Made by a program: the position numbers and the translations under genes. A model generated the notes under the pieces. That model saw nothing but the letters and a program-made list of their open reading frames with translations, did not search any database and was not told where the DNA came from. From Shewanella sp. 10N.286.48.A6 (GTDB lineage Bacteria; Pseudomonadota; Gammaproteobacteria; Enterobacterales; Shewanellaceae): 62,218 nucleotides of DNA. Each line of letters begins with the position of its first letter. Position 1 is the stretch's first letter. The stretch spans positions 1 through 62,218 of the forward strand of contig NZ_MCVI01000033.1 of assembly GCF_002873135.1 (NCBI RefSeq). Direction: 5' to 3'. Positions 25,678 through 35,924 of this stretch are shown in pieces.

Positions 25678-27492
25678 ATGAGTATACCGTTTTCCAATCC
25701 GCTGAGTATTCCTGTTCTTGGATTCTGTGCCTATAGCGGCACCGGTAAAACCACCTTGTTAAAACAACTTATTCCCGAATTAAATCGTCGAGGGTTACGT
25801 TTAGCAGTAATTAAACACGCACACCATAATTTTGATGTGGATATTCCGGGAAAAGACAGTTACGAAATGCGTAAAGCAGGTGCTAAGCAAATGCTGGTTG
25901 CCTCCCATATTCGCTGGGCATTAATGACTGAAGATGCGGTTGATGGTGACCCACAATTACCGCACTTACTAAAGCAAATTGAAACGGACAAAGTGGATAT
26001 CGTGCTTGTTGAGGGCTTTAAAAAGCTGCAACTGCCTAAAATTGAGCTGCACCGCGCCGCCCACGGCAAGCCACTGATCCATACCCATGATGAAAACATT
26101 GTCGCTATCGCGTGTTGTGACGACACCGAAACACCGGCCGAGTTAACCCGACTCGATTTAAATAACGTCGGCCAAATTGCCGACTTTGTGATTGAATACA
26201 GTCAAAAGTGGCAAACACCTGAAGTGGCTTTACCGATCCCAACCGTTGCAACACCTGTAAGCGATGAGCAGAAATTTTTATCAGTTGCCCAAGGCTTAGA
26301 GCAACTCATGACCATGGTGACGCCGCTTACCGCTAGTGAGCAAGTCACCATCGATGACGCAGCAAATCGAGTACTAGCTAGCGATGCGATTTCACCTGTT
26401 AACGTGCCCCAGCAAACCAATTCAGCAATGGATGGTTATGCTTTTGCTTATAGTACTGATAACAGCCCAAGCAACCCAGTTGCGCCATTAAAATTGATGG
26501 GTGAAGTGCTTGCTGGGCACCAATATCCAGGCACATTAAACCCCGGTGAAGCCGTACGCATTATGACAGGCGCAACCGTGCCAACGGGCGCTGACACTGT
26601 CGAAGCACGTGAATTGGTGGTTGAACAAGATGGCCAAGTGCAATTACAAGGCAAAGTGGATGCGGGTCAGCATGTCAGACTTGCAGGTGAAGATATTGCC
26701 AAAGATGCCTTAGCATTAGCAAAAGGTCATCGCTTACAAGCCGCTGAACAAGGCTTATTAGCCTCATTGGGTTTAGCCTCTGCAGATGTTGTTAAACAAC
26801 CGGTTGTGGCGGTGTTTTCCACTGGCGATGAAGTGAGTCAACCGGGCGAGCCGTTAAAAGCCAACTGTATTTACGACTCTAATCGCTACACCATTAAATC
26901 AATGGCGCAAAAGTTAGGCTGTAAAGTCATTGACTTAGGCATTATTGAAGATAGCGAAGCATCATTAACGGCTGCGCTACAACAAGCCAGTGTTGATGCC
27001 GATATTGTGATCAGCTCCGGTGGAGTTTCTGTCGGAAATGCTGACTACATCAAAACAGTATTGGCTAAAATTGGTAAAATAAACTTCTGGCGCATTAATA
27101 TGCGTCCAGGTCGACCATTAGCCTTTGGCCAAGTCAACGACAGTTTGTTCTTTGGCTTACCGGGTAATCCCGTGGCGGTAATGGTGTCGTTTTTACAATT
27201 TGTGCAACCTGCAATTCGTAAACTGGCTGGCGAAAGTAATTGGCAGCCACAATATTTACCAGCAATAACAGATAGCATCTTAAAAAGCCGCACAGGTCGA
27301 ACAGAGTTTGTGCGCGGTGTTTACTCGTTAAGCAATGATGGACGGTTACATGTGACCTCAACAGGGGCACAGGGTTCAGGGATGTTGAACTCCATGGTTA
27401 AGGCAAATTGTCTGGTTATTATCGGTGAAGCCGAAGATGCCGTCATGCCTGGCCAGCAAGTCTTCATTCAGCCTTTTGCTGAACTGTTATAA
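25678..27492 (+). CDS. Fused MobB-MoeA molybdopterin protein
   Basis: 604 residues, two domains. MobB (about 1-170): P-loop YSGTGKTTLL and IKHAHHNFDVDIPGKDSYE, a GTP-binding adaptor for MobA. MoeA (about 195-604): MDGYAF, MTGATVPTGADT, FSTGDEV, ISSGGVSVGNADY, MRPGRPLAFG and LFFGLPGNPVAV, all intact, so it should insert molybdate or tungstate into adenylated molybdopterin. Such fusions are annotated as bifunctional MobB/MoeA in several proteobacteria. Being directly after mobA, it joins metal insertion and nucleotide attachment in one polypeptide. Confidence 0.92.
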   Translation: MSIPFSNPLSIPVLGFCAYSGTGKTTLLKQLIPELNRRGLRLAVIKHAHHNFDVDIPGKDSYEMRKAGAKQMLVASHIRWALMTEDAVDGDPQLPHLLKQIETDKVDIVLVEGFKKLQLPKIELHRAAHGKPLIHTHDENIVAIACCDDTETPAELTRLDLNNVGQIADFVIEYSQKWQTPEVALPIPTVATPVSDEQKFLSVAQGLEQLMTMVTPLTASEQVTIDDAANRVLASDAISPVNVPQQTNSAMDGYAFAYSTDNSPSNPVAPLKLMGEVLAGHQYPGTLNPGEAVRIMTGATVPTGADTVEARELVVEQDGQVQLQGKVDAGQHVRLAGEDIAKDALALAKGHRLQAAEQGLLASLGLASADVVKQPVVAVFSTGDEVSQPGEPLKANCIYDSNRYTIKSMAQKLGCKVIDLGIIEDSEASLTAALQQASVDADIVISSGGVSVGNADYIKTVLAKIGKINFWRINMRPGRPLAFGQVNDSLFFGLPGNPVAVMVSFLQFVQPAIRKLAGESNWQPQYLPAITDSILKSRTGRTEFVRGVYSLSNDGRLHVTSTGAQGSGMLNSMVKANCLVIIGEAEDAVMPGQQVFIQPFAELL

Positions 27493-27515
27493 CTAACCAT
27501 AAGATGTACTAATTC

Positions 27516-28502
27516 ATGAGTTTGATCGTCGACAGTTTTAATCGAAAAGTAGAGTACTTACGTTTATCGGTCACTGACCGCTGTGATTTTCGCTGTGTAT
27601 ATTGCATGAGCGAAGATCCAAGCTTTCTGCCTAGAGAGCAAGTACTTACCTTAGAAGAACTCGCATGGATTGCACAAGCCTTTACCGAACTCGGAGTAAA
27701 GAAAATCCGCTTAACTGGCGGCGAACCTTTAGTAAGAACCGATTGCGATAAGCTTATTGAGTTATTAGGTAAATTGCCTGGTTTAGATGATTTATCGATG
27801 ACCACCAATGGCTCACGCTTAAGTAAACTTGCTCAGCCCATGCATGATGCTGGTTTAAAGCGCTTGAACATCAGCTTAGATACCCTCAACCCTGAGCTAT
27901 TCACTGAAATGACTCGCAACGGTAAAGTTGAACGAGTCATTGCTGGTATTGATGCCGCTAAAGCCGCAGGCTTTAAGCATATCAAAATCAATGCCGTGAT
28001 TTTACGTGGCAAAAACGATCATGAAATCTTAGATTTAATCGACTTTTGCCGTGATCGTGAACTAGACATCACCTTTATTGAAGAGATGCCACTAGGGGTT
28101 ATTGATGAGCGTAAACGCAGTCGTCATTGTTCTAGCGAAGAAGTCAGAGCCCTTATTGAAGCCCGCTATCCGTTAGTGCCGTCAAGCAAACGCACTGGTG
28201 GGCCAGCACGTTATTTCAAAATGGCAGATCACAGTATTCATATTGGCTTTATCTCGCCCCACAGTAATAGCTTTTGCCATGAATGTAACCGCGTCAGAGT
28301 GACAGTCGAAGGCCGTTTATTGCTGTGTTTAGGTAATGAAAACTCGGTTGATTTAAAAGCGATTGTTAGAGCGCATCCAGGTAATATTAATAAGCTAAAA
28401 CAAGCGATTTTGGATGGCATTCAACAAAAACCCAAAGAGCACTACTTTGGCACCGATGATGACGTGCAAATTCTGCGATTTATGAACACCACTGGCGGTT
28501 AA
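27516..28502 (+). CDS. moaA: GTP 3',8-cyclase MoaA (radical SAM)
   Basis: 328 residues. First step of molybdopterin synthesis from GTP. The radical SAM cluster is [10 protein letters not shown] (about 18-27). The second, C-terminal 4Fe-4S cluster uses [12 protein letters not shown] and LLLCLG (about 252-272). The catalytic C-terminal GG is present (NTTGG). Last gene of the tup-mob-moa run, 23 bp after mobB/moeA. moaBCDE are not in this window. No Moco riboswitch precedes it. Confidence 0.94.
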   Translation: MSLIVDSFNRKVEYLRLSVTDRCDFRCVYCMSEDPSFLPREQVLTLEELAWIAQAFTELGVKKIRLTGGEPLVRTDCDKLIELLGKLPGLDDLSMTTNGSRLSKLAQPMHDAGLKRLNISLDTLNPELFTEMTRNGKVERVIAGIDAAKAAGFKHIKINAVILRGKNDHEILDLIDFCRDRELDITFIEEMPLGVIDERKRSRHCSSEEVRALIEARYPLVPSSKRTGGPARYFKMADHSIHIGFISPHSNSFCHECNRVRVTVEGRLLLCLGNENSVDLKAIVRAHPGNINKLKQAILDGIQQKPKEHYFGTDDDVQILRFMNTTGG

Positions 28503-28626
28503 GCCATTTTTACTTACGCAAATCAACCGCCTTCATTAACTAGCCTTAGCAGATAACCACCAAGGGTTACCCACTAAGGCTAGCTTTGATATACACTAAG
28601 ACTAACAACCACTAGCACGTTAGTTT

Positions 28627-29091
28627 ATGGCCTTATCTCGAAAAAAATGGAATAACATCCTGATCATTGCCTGCGTTTTCATGGTGGCAGTGCTAACCTT
28701 TATCGACTCAAAAACCAATCAAATGCCCGATGATGCCCAAGCATTATTTGATGAAACTAACCAGTTAACCCAATTGCAATTCGATGATATTTGGCTTAAT
28801 AAAGGCGCTAACGGCTGGGTCTGCTCTGCAAGTGTTTTAAACTGTAGAACTTTAGCCGAGGCTTGGAGCCAATTAGCAATCTCCCCCACCAGCATAAGTG
28901 ATGCAGAGCGCCAACAGTTACCGGCAGCGCAATCGTTAGTGATTGCGATAAATCACACCCCACAAGGACAACTTTGGCAATATTACCCCCAGTATGGGTT
29001 ATTGCAGTCAGCCGCCGATAATTGGTACCAAATCCCGCCAAGCTTACGTACTGAACTCATCCCAATCATTGCCAGCCAAACACAAGAATAA
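28627..29091 (+). CDS. Membrane-anchored protein of unknown function
   Basis: 154 residues. One N-terminal helix (about 10-26) anchors a periplasmic domain holding two cysteines 8 residues apart ([11 protein letters not shown], about 65-75) that could form a disulfide. No family recognised. It is 11 bp upstream of mutM and probably co-transcribed with it; no functional link is evident. Confidence 0.65.
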   Translation: MALSRKKWNNILIIACVFMVAVLTFIDSKTNQMPDDAQALFDETNQLTQLQFDDIWLNKGANGWVCSASVLNCRTLAEAWSQLAISPTSISDAERQQLPAAQSLVIAINHTPQGQLWQYYPQYGLLQSAADNWYQIPPSLRTELIPIIASQTQE

Positions 29092-29102
29092 TAGAGAGTC
29101 CT

Positions 29103-29915
29103 ATGCCTGAATTACCGGAAGTTGAAGTCACTCGCCAAGGAATATCACCCTACCTCGTCGATCAAACCGTTCGCGACCTTATTATTCGTAATGGTTCGTT
29201 ACGTTGGCCTGTGCCTGACATTTGCCGCAATATTATCGGCCAAACTATCCGAAATGTACGTCGCCGCGCTAAGTACTTACTGATAGATACTGACGCGGGG
29301 ATCACCATAGTCCATCTAGGTATGTCTGGGAGTCTGCGAATTTTACCAGCCAACACCCCAGCAGAAAAACATGACCACATTGATTTGGCGTTAGAAAATG
29401 GCCGCATTCTGAGGTTCAATGACCCAAGGCGCTTTGGTGCATGGCTATGGTATGAATTACCTGAAGAAGCACATCCATTACTATCAAAATTAGGCCCAGA
29501 GCCACTGTGTGAAGACTTTAATCCAGTGCAACTACACAATGCCCTCGCCAATAAGAAAAAGGCCATCAAACTGTGTTTAATGGACAATCACATTGTGGTC
29601 GGTGTGGGGAACATTTATGCCAATGAAGCCTTGTTTGCCGCAGGTATTCATCCTCAAGCAGCTGCTGGCTCAATTGATATTGAACGCTTAACAATTCTGG
29701 TTGCTGAAGTGAAACAGATTTTAGCCCAAGCCATTAAACAAGGCGGCACCACCTTAAAAGATTTTACCAATGCCGATGGTAAACCCGGTTACTTCGCCCA
29801 AAAGTTACATGTTTATGGCCGTGGCGGCGAAAACTGCACTGAATGCGGCAATCTATTAAGTGAAATACGTTTAGGTCAACGCACCACGGTATTTTGTGGG
29901 CTATGTCAGACATAA
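29103..29915 (+). CDS. mutM: Formamidopyrimidine-DNA glycosylase MutM
   Basis: 270 residues. Removes 8-oxoguanine and other oxidised purines. The catalytic N-terminus PELPEVE is present (Pro and Glu after Met removal), Lys in RRAKYLLID (about 57), the H2TH region with [10 protein letters not shown] (about 168), and a C-terminal zinc finger with CTECGN and CGLC. All key residues are intact. Confidence 0.96.
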   Translation: MPELPEVEVTRQGISPYLVDQTVRDLIIRNGSLRWPVPDICRNIIGQTIRNVRRRAKYLLIDTDAGITIVHLGMSGSLRILPANTPAEKHDHIDLALENGRILRFNDPRRFGAWLWYELPEEAHPLLSKLGPEPLCEDFNPVQLHNALANKKKAIKLCLMDNHIVVGVGNIYANEALFAAGIHPQAAAGSIDIERLTILVAEVKQILAQAIKQGGTTLKDFTNADGKPGYFAQKLHVYGRGGENCTECGNLLSEIRLGQRTTVFCGLCQT

Positions 29916-29984
29916 GATTGTTGAGGGTAAAATAGGGCAGAACAAGCCTTACTCCAGGTTGAAAGTATTTAGCGGCAATAAATC

Positions 29985-30018
29985 AAAAAGCCTCGATAGC
30001 ATAGCTATTGAGGCTTTT
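29985..30018. terminator. Bidirectional terminator, mutM / Wzi-like gene
   Basis: AAAAAGCCTCGATAGC pairs with GCTATTGAGGCTTTTT around a short loop, with one G-T wobble. A and T runs on both sides suit the convergent genes. Confidence 0.88.
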
Positions 30019-30055
30019 TATTGAAAAAATTATAACAATAAATTTAATAACTTAA

Positions 30056-31567
30056 TTAAAATTTATACTGGTAACGAGTATATAAAGTGCCATCTACTTC
30101 ACTGTCTTCCACTTCAAACTCTGATTGCGATACGCTACCACCAAAGGTCATCATGCCGCTTAATAATGGCATACGATAAGACAGCTCTAGCATGAGTAAA
30201 TCTTCTTTCGGTGGCTGCGGCGCCCAGCCATGACTTGGACTTTCGCCATCTTTATTTAATTGGGCATAACGTAAAATAGTGGTAAATGCATGGCTATTTG
30301 AAAACTGGCCAATTAACCCCAGTGCATACACCTGAGCATCACTGTCGTAGGTGCTGCCAATAGCGCGACCATAATTTCGAGATCCACTTTTATAGGTGCT
30401 GTGCTCATAGAAGCAATTAAAGGCATTCGGGTCTTCACCGCAAAACACCATAGTATCTGTATATTCAAAAAATAGCTTATATTGCTGCGAGGCAAAACTA
30501 AAGCGGGTGTCTACACCATACATTTTAGCGCAGTCGACTATTTGCCACGGTTCACCTTTTGAGTCTTCGCAGGTGCGCTCAAGAAAAAGTCCCACAGGCA
30601 CATCCCAAAAAGTATCTGAATAGCGTACATCAAAGCCCGCCATTTGATTGCCGTAATTTGAGCAACCACTACCCGTATCATTGCGACAATCACGCTGACC
30701 AGTAATCGACTTCCAGGCGGAGTCCCAATCGCACTCTTGACCTTCACCACAAAACTGCGCCGTCCAAGAAAGGCCGATTTCTAATTGCCTTAATGGCTTT
30801 ATTGAGCCGCGCACATTCCACAATAACGCATTGGGGGCATAACGATCTTCATCCATCATGCTTACTCCACCAGTGAGGTTCCACGCGCCCAGCCACGAAA
30901 GCCATGGGGTTTCAAACGCCTCAGCATTGTTGCGACTCACCATCAGTGATGGCATAGGTCGGGCATTATTGGATTTGTGTAATCCCGAATCAAAACCAGG
31001 CCCCCACCACTGCTCAAAGCTGCCTGCAGTGACAATCCAGTTACCCAATACTACCGCCATATAAGAGTCGTCTAAGCGAAATTCTTTATCATCTTGGGGA
31101 TCGTAGTTAGCTGAAGCAGACACTTTATAAGCGAAGCGCTCGCCCATATATTCATAAGAGGCTTTGAGTTCAGCTTTTTCACGATAATCAGAGCCAAAGT
31201 GTTGAAACCTTGCTTCATCGGTCGCAGCAGTTGCTGTAATACTGGTGTTCCCTTTATTGCCAACAGCATTTTGATAATAAAAGTTCACTCGAGCAAACGC
31301 ATCGACTAATGCGGGCTTCATTAATGAAGGTTCTGCTGAAGATAAATCCTTTCCAATACCCGACCACATCAGTGGAAATGTATTGATAGGTACCGTGATC
31401 ACACCAGCATCTGCCAGCGCCTGAATATCTGCCCGTAGGTAAATATCTGAGGTATCAACCCAAGGCGCAGCCGAAAGTGCCGAACTTAAGCATAAACTGC
31501 CAAAGCCAAGCCCTAAAAAGCGCATTGTGAATGAACGGTGTTTAAATAGCGACTGCGATGATTTCAT
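30056..31567 (-). CDS. Wzi-like outer membrane beta-barrel
   Basis: About 503 residues. A signal peptide is followed by a 450-residue beta-rich protein ending in an aromatic residue (YQYKF), as outer membrane barrels do. GSFEQWWGPGFDSGLHKSN and the N-terminal helical segment DIYLRADIQALADAGVI match the capsule assembly Wzi / TonB-dependent-like family. Wzi anchors capsular polysaccharide in E. coli; no capsule operon is visible here, so a surface glycan role is inferred. I start at ATG 31567, giving a signal peptide and avoiding overlap with coaD. Upstream starts exist. Confidence 0.78.
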   Translation of the reverse strand: MKSSQSLFKHRSFTMRFLGLGFGSLCLSSALSAAPWVDTSDIYLRADIQALADAGVITVPINTFPLMWSGIGKDLSSAEPSLMKPALVDAFARVNFYYQNAVGNKGNTSITATAATDEARFQHFGSDYREKAELKASYEYMGERFAYKVSASANYDPQDDKEFRLDDSYMAVVLGNWIVTAGSFEQWWGPGFDSGLHKSNNARPMPSLMVSRNNAEAFETPWLSWLGAWNLTGGVSMMDEDRYAPNALLWNVRGSIKPLRQLEIGLSWTAQFCGEGQECDWDSAWKSITGQRDCRNDTGSGCSNYGNQMAGFDVRYSDTFWDVPVGLFLERTCEDSKGEPWQIVDCAKMYGVDTRFSFASQQYKLFFEYTDTMVFCGEDPNAFNCFYEHSTYKSGSRNYGRAIGSTYDSDAQVYALGLIGQFSNSHAFTTILRYAQLNKDGESPSHGWAPQPPKEDLLMLELSYRMPLLSGMMTFGGSVSQSEFEVEDSEVDGTLYTRYQYKF

Positions 31568-31613
31568 TTTAGGCTTATGTTTTGATGTGATGAATAACGG
31601 CATTAGCAGGCGA

Positions 31614-32147
<534 letters not shown>

Positions 32148-32290
32148 CTAGTTTATCAGTATCAAATACTCGCATCAAAGTTTGATTTGATACAGGTCGT
32201 GTTTTGGCATATTTTCCACTAAAATCTTATTCGCCCCAAACTATAAAGTGCTAAAATAAGCCTAACCTCAGTTGATATCACCAGCCCCCC

Positions 32291-33097
32291 ATGTCTATTA
32301 GTTGTTCGCTTATCATCACCACATATAATTGGCCTGAAGCACTGAACAAGTCTTTAGAAAGCTGCTTATTACAAACCGTATTACCCACTGAAGTGATTAT
32401 TGCTGATGATGGTTCTAAACAAGAAACCAAAGATCTAATAGCGTTTTACCAAGCCAAGCAACTGCCGTTTACTTTAATCCATTGTTGGCAAGAAGATTTA
32501 GGCTTTCGAGCGGCACAGAGTCGCAACAATGCCATCCAAGCATCAACGGCTGACTATGTTATTTGCATCGATGGCGATATTATTTTGCATCCTCGCTTTG
32601 TTGAAGATCACCTGAGTAATGCGAAAAAGAACCAAGTCATCGCCGGAAAGCGTGTCAGGCTACCTCAAAAATTTAGCCAAAAGATAATGACGTCTAACAA
32701 ACCCATCTCGCCATTATCAGCGTTATTTGCTGCACAAAGCGGCCATAAAAATGCCATCCGCTCTAATGTGTTAAGTCACTATTTGAGTATAAGTAATAGG
32801 AATGCAGACAGCGTGTTTAGTTGTAACTTTAGCTTTTGGCGCCAAGATGCGATAAACGTCAATGGCTTTAATTGTGACTTTGTAGGTTGGGGCGCTGAAG
32901 ATAAGGAGTTTTGTATTCGCCTCATCAATGACGGAGCATCAAAAAAGCAGTTAAAGCACTTAGCAGTATGTTACCACCTGTACCATCCAGAGCTGTCTCG
33001 AAAAATGGAACAGGCAAATCAACAAATTTATGATGACGCCATTTCAAAGAAATTAACTTATTGTCAAAATGGCATCAAAAAACATACTCAAAGCTAA
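32291..33097 (+). CDS. Family 2 glycosyltransferase
   Basis: 268 residues. GT-A fold: N-terminal SLIITTYNWPEAL, VIIADDGS (about 38-45) and the metal site CIDGDIILH (about 95-103). A C-terminal galactosyltransferase-type motif follows, GWGAEDKEFCIRL (about 200-212). It probably adds a hexose to the lipooligosaccharide core. Four bases overlap the convergent gene at 33094. Confidence 0.87.
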   Translation: MSISCSLIITTYNWPEALNKSLESCLLQTVLPTEVIIADDGSKQETKDLIAFYQAKQLPFTLIHCWQEDLGFRAAQSRNNAIQASTADYVICIDGDIILHPRFVEDHLSNAKKNQVIAGKRVRLPQKFSQKIMTSNKPISPLSALFAAQSGHKNAIRSNVLSHYLSISNRNADSVFSCNFSFWRQDAINVNGFNCDFVGWGAEDKEFCIRLINDGASKKQLKHLAVCYHLYHPELSRKMEQANQQIYDDAISKKLTYCQNGIKKHTQS

Positions 33098-33843
33098 AGC
33101 AGGCTTGGCAATTTGGGGAGCTTGCTTCGATTAAATCTTACCTTAATCTCAAAGCATAGTTTTTGCCAAATACGTTTTAGGGGATGTTTCTTAGTGGTGT
33201 TTCGGTTACCCAAAGTACAGATTTCACTGTCAAAGTCAGCTTCCTGAACAGGAAAAGGCCTCACGACAAAACAATTTAGGCCCTTTTCAAACCAAAACTG
33301 AATATCGATATCAACAGGTCTTGCAATAGGCATTGCCGTTGCAAGCAACTTGTTAGCCCCAGATAACGACACAAATTGACCACGGGTAGAAGAAGGCAGT
33401 TTTAAGCAGGTCGATAATGAAAAACCATCATCAAGCTCAAGGGTATCAATAACCGCTTTTTGTTTACTGCCGTGACATAATTTAATGTAGTCCCACTGAG
33501 CGGATAAATGACTCACGCTTTTTAATAATGATACTAAGTCAGGGCTTAAAATTGAGTCATCTTCCAAAATAAGCGCAAAGTCCAATTGCCGTTCAAGCAT
33601 CATATTCCAGCAGTTTACATGGCTCAAATAGCAGCCAATTTCCCCTACATTCAGCACTTTGTCATATTTTGCTAAATTACTTGGCTCATCAAAAACCGTA
33701 GCAATTTCAGTTTGAGTCAGTTCTTTACCATATACCGCAGGCACTCGCTCAAACTCAATATTGAGTTGCTCAAGCTGTTGTTGCATAAAAGCCATTCTTT
33801 CAGTGCTTTTATCGAGATTGATTACAAATACTTTAAACTTCAT
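33094..33843 (-). CDS. Family 25 glycosyltransferase
   Basis: 249 residues, LgtB/Lex2B-type: FVINLDKSTERM at the N-terminus, IGCYLSHVNCW (about 68-78) and FALILEDDSIL (about 89-99) with the metal DD. Such enzymes add galactose to lipooligosaccharide in Neisseria and Haemophilus. The C-terminus is basic, suggesting membrane association. Acceptor unknown. Confidence 0.88.
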   Translation of the reverse strand: MKFKVFVINLDKSTERMAFMQQQLEQLNIEFERVPAVYGKELTQTEIATVFDEPSNLAKYDKVLNVGEIGCYLSHVNCWNMMLERQLDFALILEDDSILSPDLVSLLKSVSHLSAQWDYIKLCHGSKQKAVIDTLELDDGFSLSTCLKLPSSTRGQFVSLSGANKLLATAMPIARPVDIDIQFWFEKGLNCFVVRPFPVQEADFDSEICTLGNRNTTKKHPLKRIWQKLCFEIKVRFNRSKLPKLPSLL

Positions 33844-33930
33844 AATACTTCTTAATTCAGCCTTTTATGCAGATTGATTTTATTAGCCATTTTAACAGTT
33901 TTCCCAATAATAAAGCGTTAGACGACGGTC

Positions 33931-34220
33931 AACTTTATCGCCATTGACCTCGCTGATACAACGGGCATAGCGAACCTACTTTCCGAGCATAAACTCAACC
34001 AAATAAGCCACTTACCAGCACTGGCCAGGGTTCGTTATTATGTTGATAACCCACTAGCATACGCAGACAGTAACTTAGTGGGCCACTTGACCATTCAGAG
34101 AGGGGGTCGTCACGTAAACACCATAAATCTTTAATTAAGTCATCACCAGATAAACAGTTCCCGTTTTGAGGTTAATGCGTAGCATCATAAACCATTAAGT
34201 GTCAACAACGGGCTAATATG
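33931..34220 (+). pseudogene. Remnant of a UDP-glucuronate 4-epimerase-type gene
   Basis: Frame 1 from 33931 reads through DLADTTGIANLLSEH, VRYYVDNPLAYADSNLVGHL and on to a stop at 34132. This closely resembles residues about 60-120 of NAD-dependent epimerases of the CapI/WbnF type, where the usual text is HLAAQAGVRYS-ENPHAYADSNL. After the stop a further decayed match to the SSSVYG region may continue to about 34220 with in-frame stops. No NAD-binding N-terminus or catalytic YxxxK remains. A dead fragment. It fills the 455-bp gap. Confidence 0.75.
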
Positions 34221-34298
34221 ATTGAAACTATTTATTAAAAGCAAACGCGCTTAAAGGTGCAGATTGCGCTTTAGGAGCTAGCATAGACTTAATTAATA

Positions 34299-34634
34299 TT
34301 AGCGATTGTTTTCTAGCAACCACAAACCTACGTATTTGTTAAAGCTCACCTGCGCATAGGTCATAGCAATAATAAAACCAACACTACCATCGAGAAAACC
34401 ACGCCGTAAAAAGTAAATATGAAAAAATGTCCACATCCCCCTTAGTAAGGCTAAGGTTAGTCCATGGGATTTTTTTCCTTTACGAAAATATTTCTTCCAA
34501 CCAAGCCAAGCATATTGCGCGGCTTTATTCAGCCCATGACCGTAATCACGATGGGTATAATGTGATAGCAGTCCTTTTAGCTTACCGATATTGCCAACCT
34601 TTAACCCTAGCTCATTAGAGTGCTTTCCCGACAA
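34299..34634 (-). pseudogene. C-terminal fragment of a WaaE/LgtF-type family 2 glycosyltransferase
   Basis: 111 codons matching only the C-terminal third of this family: KLKGLLSHYTHRDYGHGLNK and YFLRRGFLDGSVGF, where intact proteins have a L-HYTY-D and RRGFLDG. The GT-A catalytic domain (about 140 residues) is absent, and the 70 bp upstream do not encode it. It could at best make a non-catalytic peptide. It may derive from duplication, since a similar C-terminus occurs in the broken gene at 35925-36691. Confidence 0.75.
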
Positions 34635-34705
34635 TTGGCCTACTGACTTTACAGATTATAATATTTTAATAAAGCCGCACTCATTGACCCAAATGAGAGG
34701 CAAAT

Positions 34706-35773
34706 TTAAAAAAACTTCCAATAGCCAAGCTTTCTGCGCATTTTAAAGTTGCGTAAAATATTCAGAGGTTTAGGCTTTAAATCCTCAATGCCACTCTCAA
34801 TCAAGTTATCCGTGGCAGCGAGAACTCGCTCACTAGAGCAACCATCTCGATTTGGATGGATGTTATTACAATATCTATCAATCTCAGCCATCAACTCTGG
34901 TGGCCTTGCAAGTACTCTAGTTAAAGCAGGCTGAATATCCTCCAGTTGGGTGACATTGACTAAATGAGTTCGCTGTGTATGATTATTAAAGGTAACAACG
35001 GGCTTCCTTTGCAGCAAAAACATAATCATTATTGAAGAGGTATCGCACAGCATCACATCAGCAGCATTTAGCAGAGGCAATACATTATCTGTTTCAACGA
35101 AGGTTAGATTTTCATTTTCTAACGTTTTATAGCGATCAACTACCTCTTTATTCATTTTAGGATGAAACTGCACTAACAATCGCCACCTTCCCTGTAAAGA
35201 TATAGCCTTTATTTCCTCAAATATAATTGGCGCACAAGAGAGGTTGCGAGAAAAAGTTGAGCAAAATAGAATGGTTGGGCGATCATCACCTTCGATGCGA
35301 TATGGGTTAACAAGAGCATTGGTAAACATTGGATCTAAAGTTGGCCAACCTGTTTCAGCAACTCTAAATGTGCCAAATTTTTCAGCTAATTGAATAAATG
35401 GCAACGTTGTTTCCGGACCTTGAGTACAATAAAGATCAAAGCAATCACGGATCTCAAAATGATTTAAACGCCCTTTACGGTTTATTTTACCTGCCGCAAA
35501 ACCATGAAATACTCCAACTTTGATACCAGGAATAAAACTGGGTACGACATTTCCAGGAACAAATACTGCGTCTGGCCGCCAAGCTTTCACATCATCAATA
35601 GACAGTAATCGCGTTTCAGTAGGTTTTAAGAATGTAGCATCGACTTCTTTCCCTTCTAAAAACCAACATACTTCATCGCCACGAGCTAGAATAACCTGTT
35701 GCAACGGCCTTAAAATAGCATATGAATAATTTTGCGATATATAAAATAAATAACGCTTATTAACTCGACCCAC
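34706..35773 (-). CDS. CDP-glycerol glycerophosphotransferase-like enzyme
   Basis: About 355 residues. The C-terminal half matches the CDP-glycerol:polyglycerol-phosphate glycerophosphotransferase fold: FCSTFSRNLS (about 171), VQFHPKMNKE (about 200) and MLCDTSSIMIMFL (about 241), with FNNHTQRTHL after it. It probably decorates the lipooligosaccharide or a surface glycan with glycerol phosphate or a related group. I use GTG 35773 because AGGAG lies seven bases upstream; the ORF extends five codons further to a GTG. Confidence 0.78.
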   Translation of the reverse strand: MGRVNKRYLFYISQNYSYAILRPLQQVILARGDEVCWFLEGKEVDATFLKPTETRLLSIDDVKAWRPDAVFVPGNVVPSFIPGIKVGVFHGFAAGKINRKGRLNHFEIRDCFDLYCTQGPETTLPFIQLAEKFGTFRVAETGWPTLDPMFTNALVNPYRIEGDDRPTILFCSTFSRNLSCAPIIFEEIKAISLQGRWRLLVQFHPKMNKEVVDRYKTLENENLTFVETDNVLPLLNAADVMLCDTSSIMIMFLLQRKPVVTFNNHTQRTHLVNVTQLEDIQPALTRVLARPPELMAEIDRYCNNIHPNRDGCSSERVLAATDNLIESGIEDLKPKPLNILRNFKMRRKLGYWKFF

Positions 35774-35924
35774 AACTACGCTCCTCACAAAAACGCTTAA
35801 TTATCATCCAACAATACAAATAGTAAGCACCTATTAAAAATTATAACATGGAGGTTCCATTCCCAAAAAATAATCTCCCCGTGTTATTATTGCTTAACTA
35901 TATTTACTTTAATACGATTGAATT

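Noticed and set aside
27480..27516. Molybdenum cofactor riboswitch before moaA
   Set aside because: The gap is only 23 bp and moaA is internal to an operon; there is no room for the aptamer.
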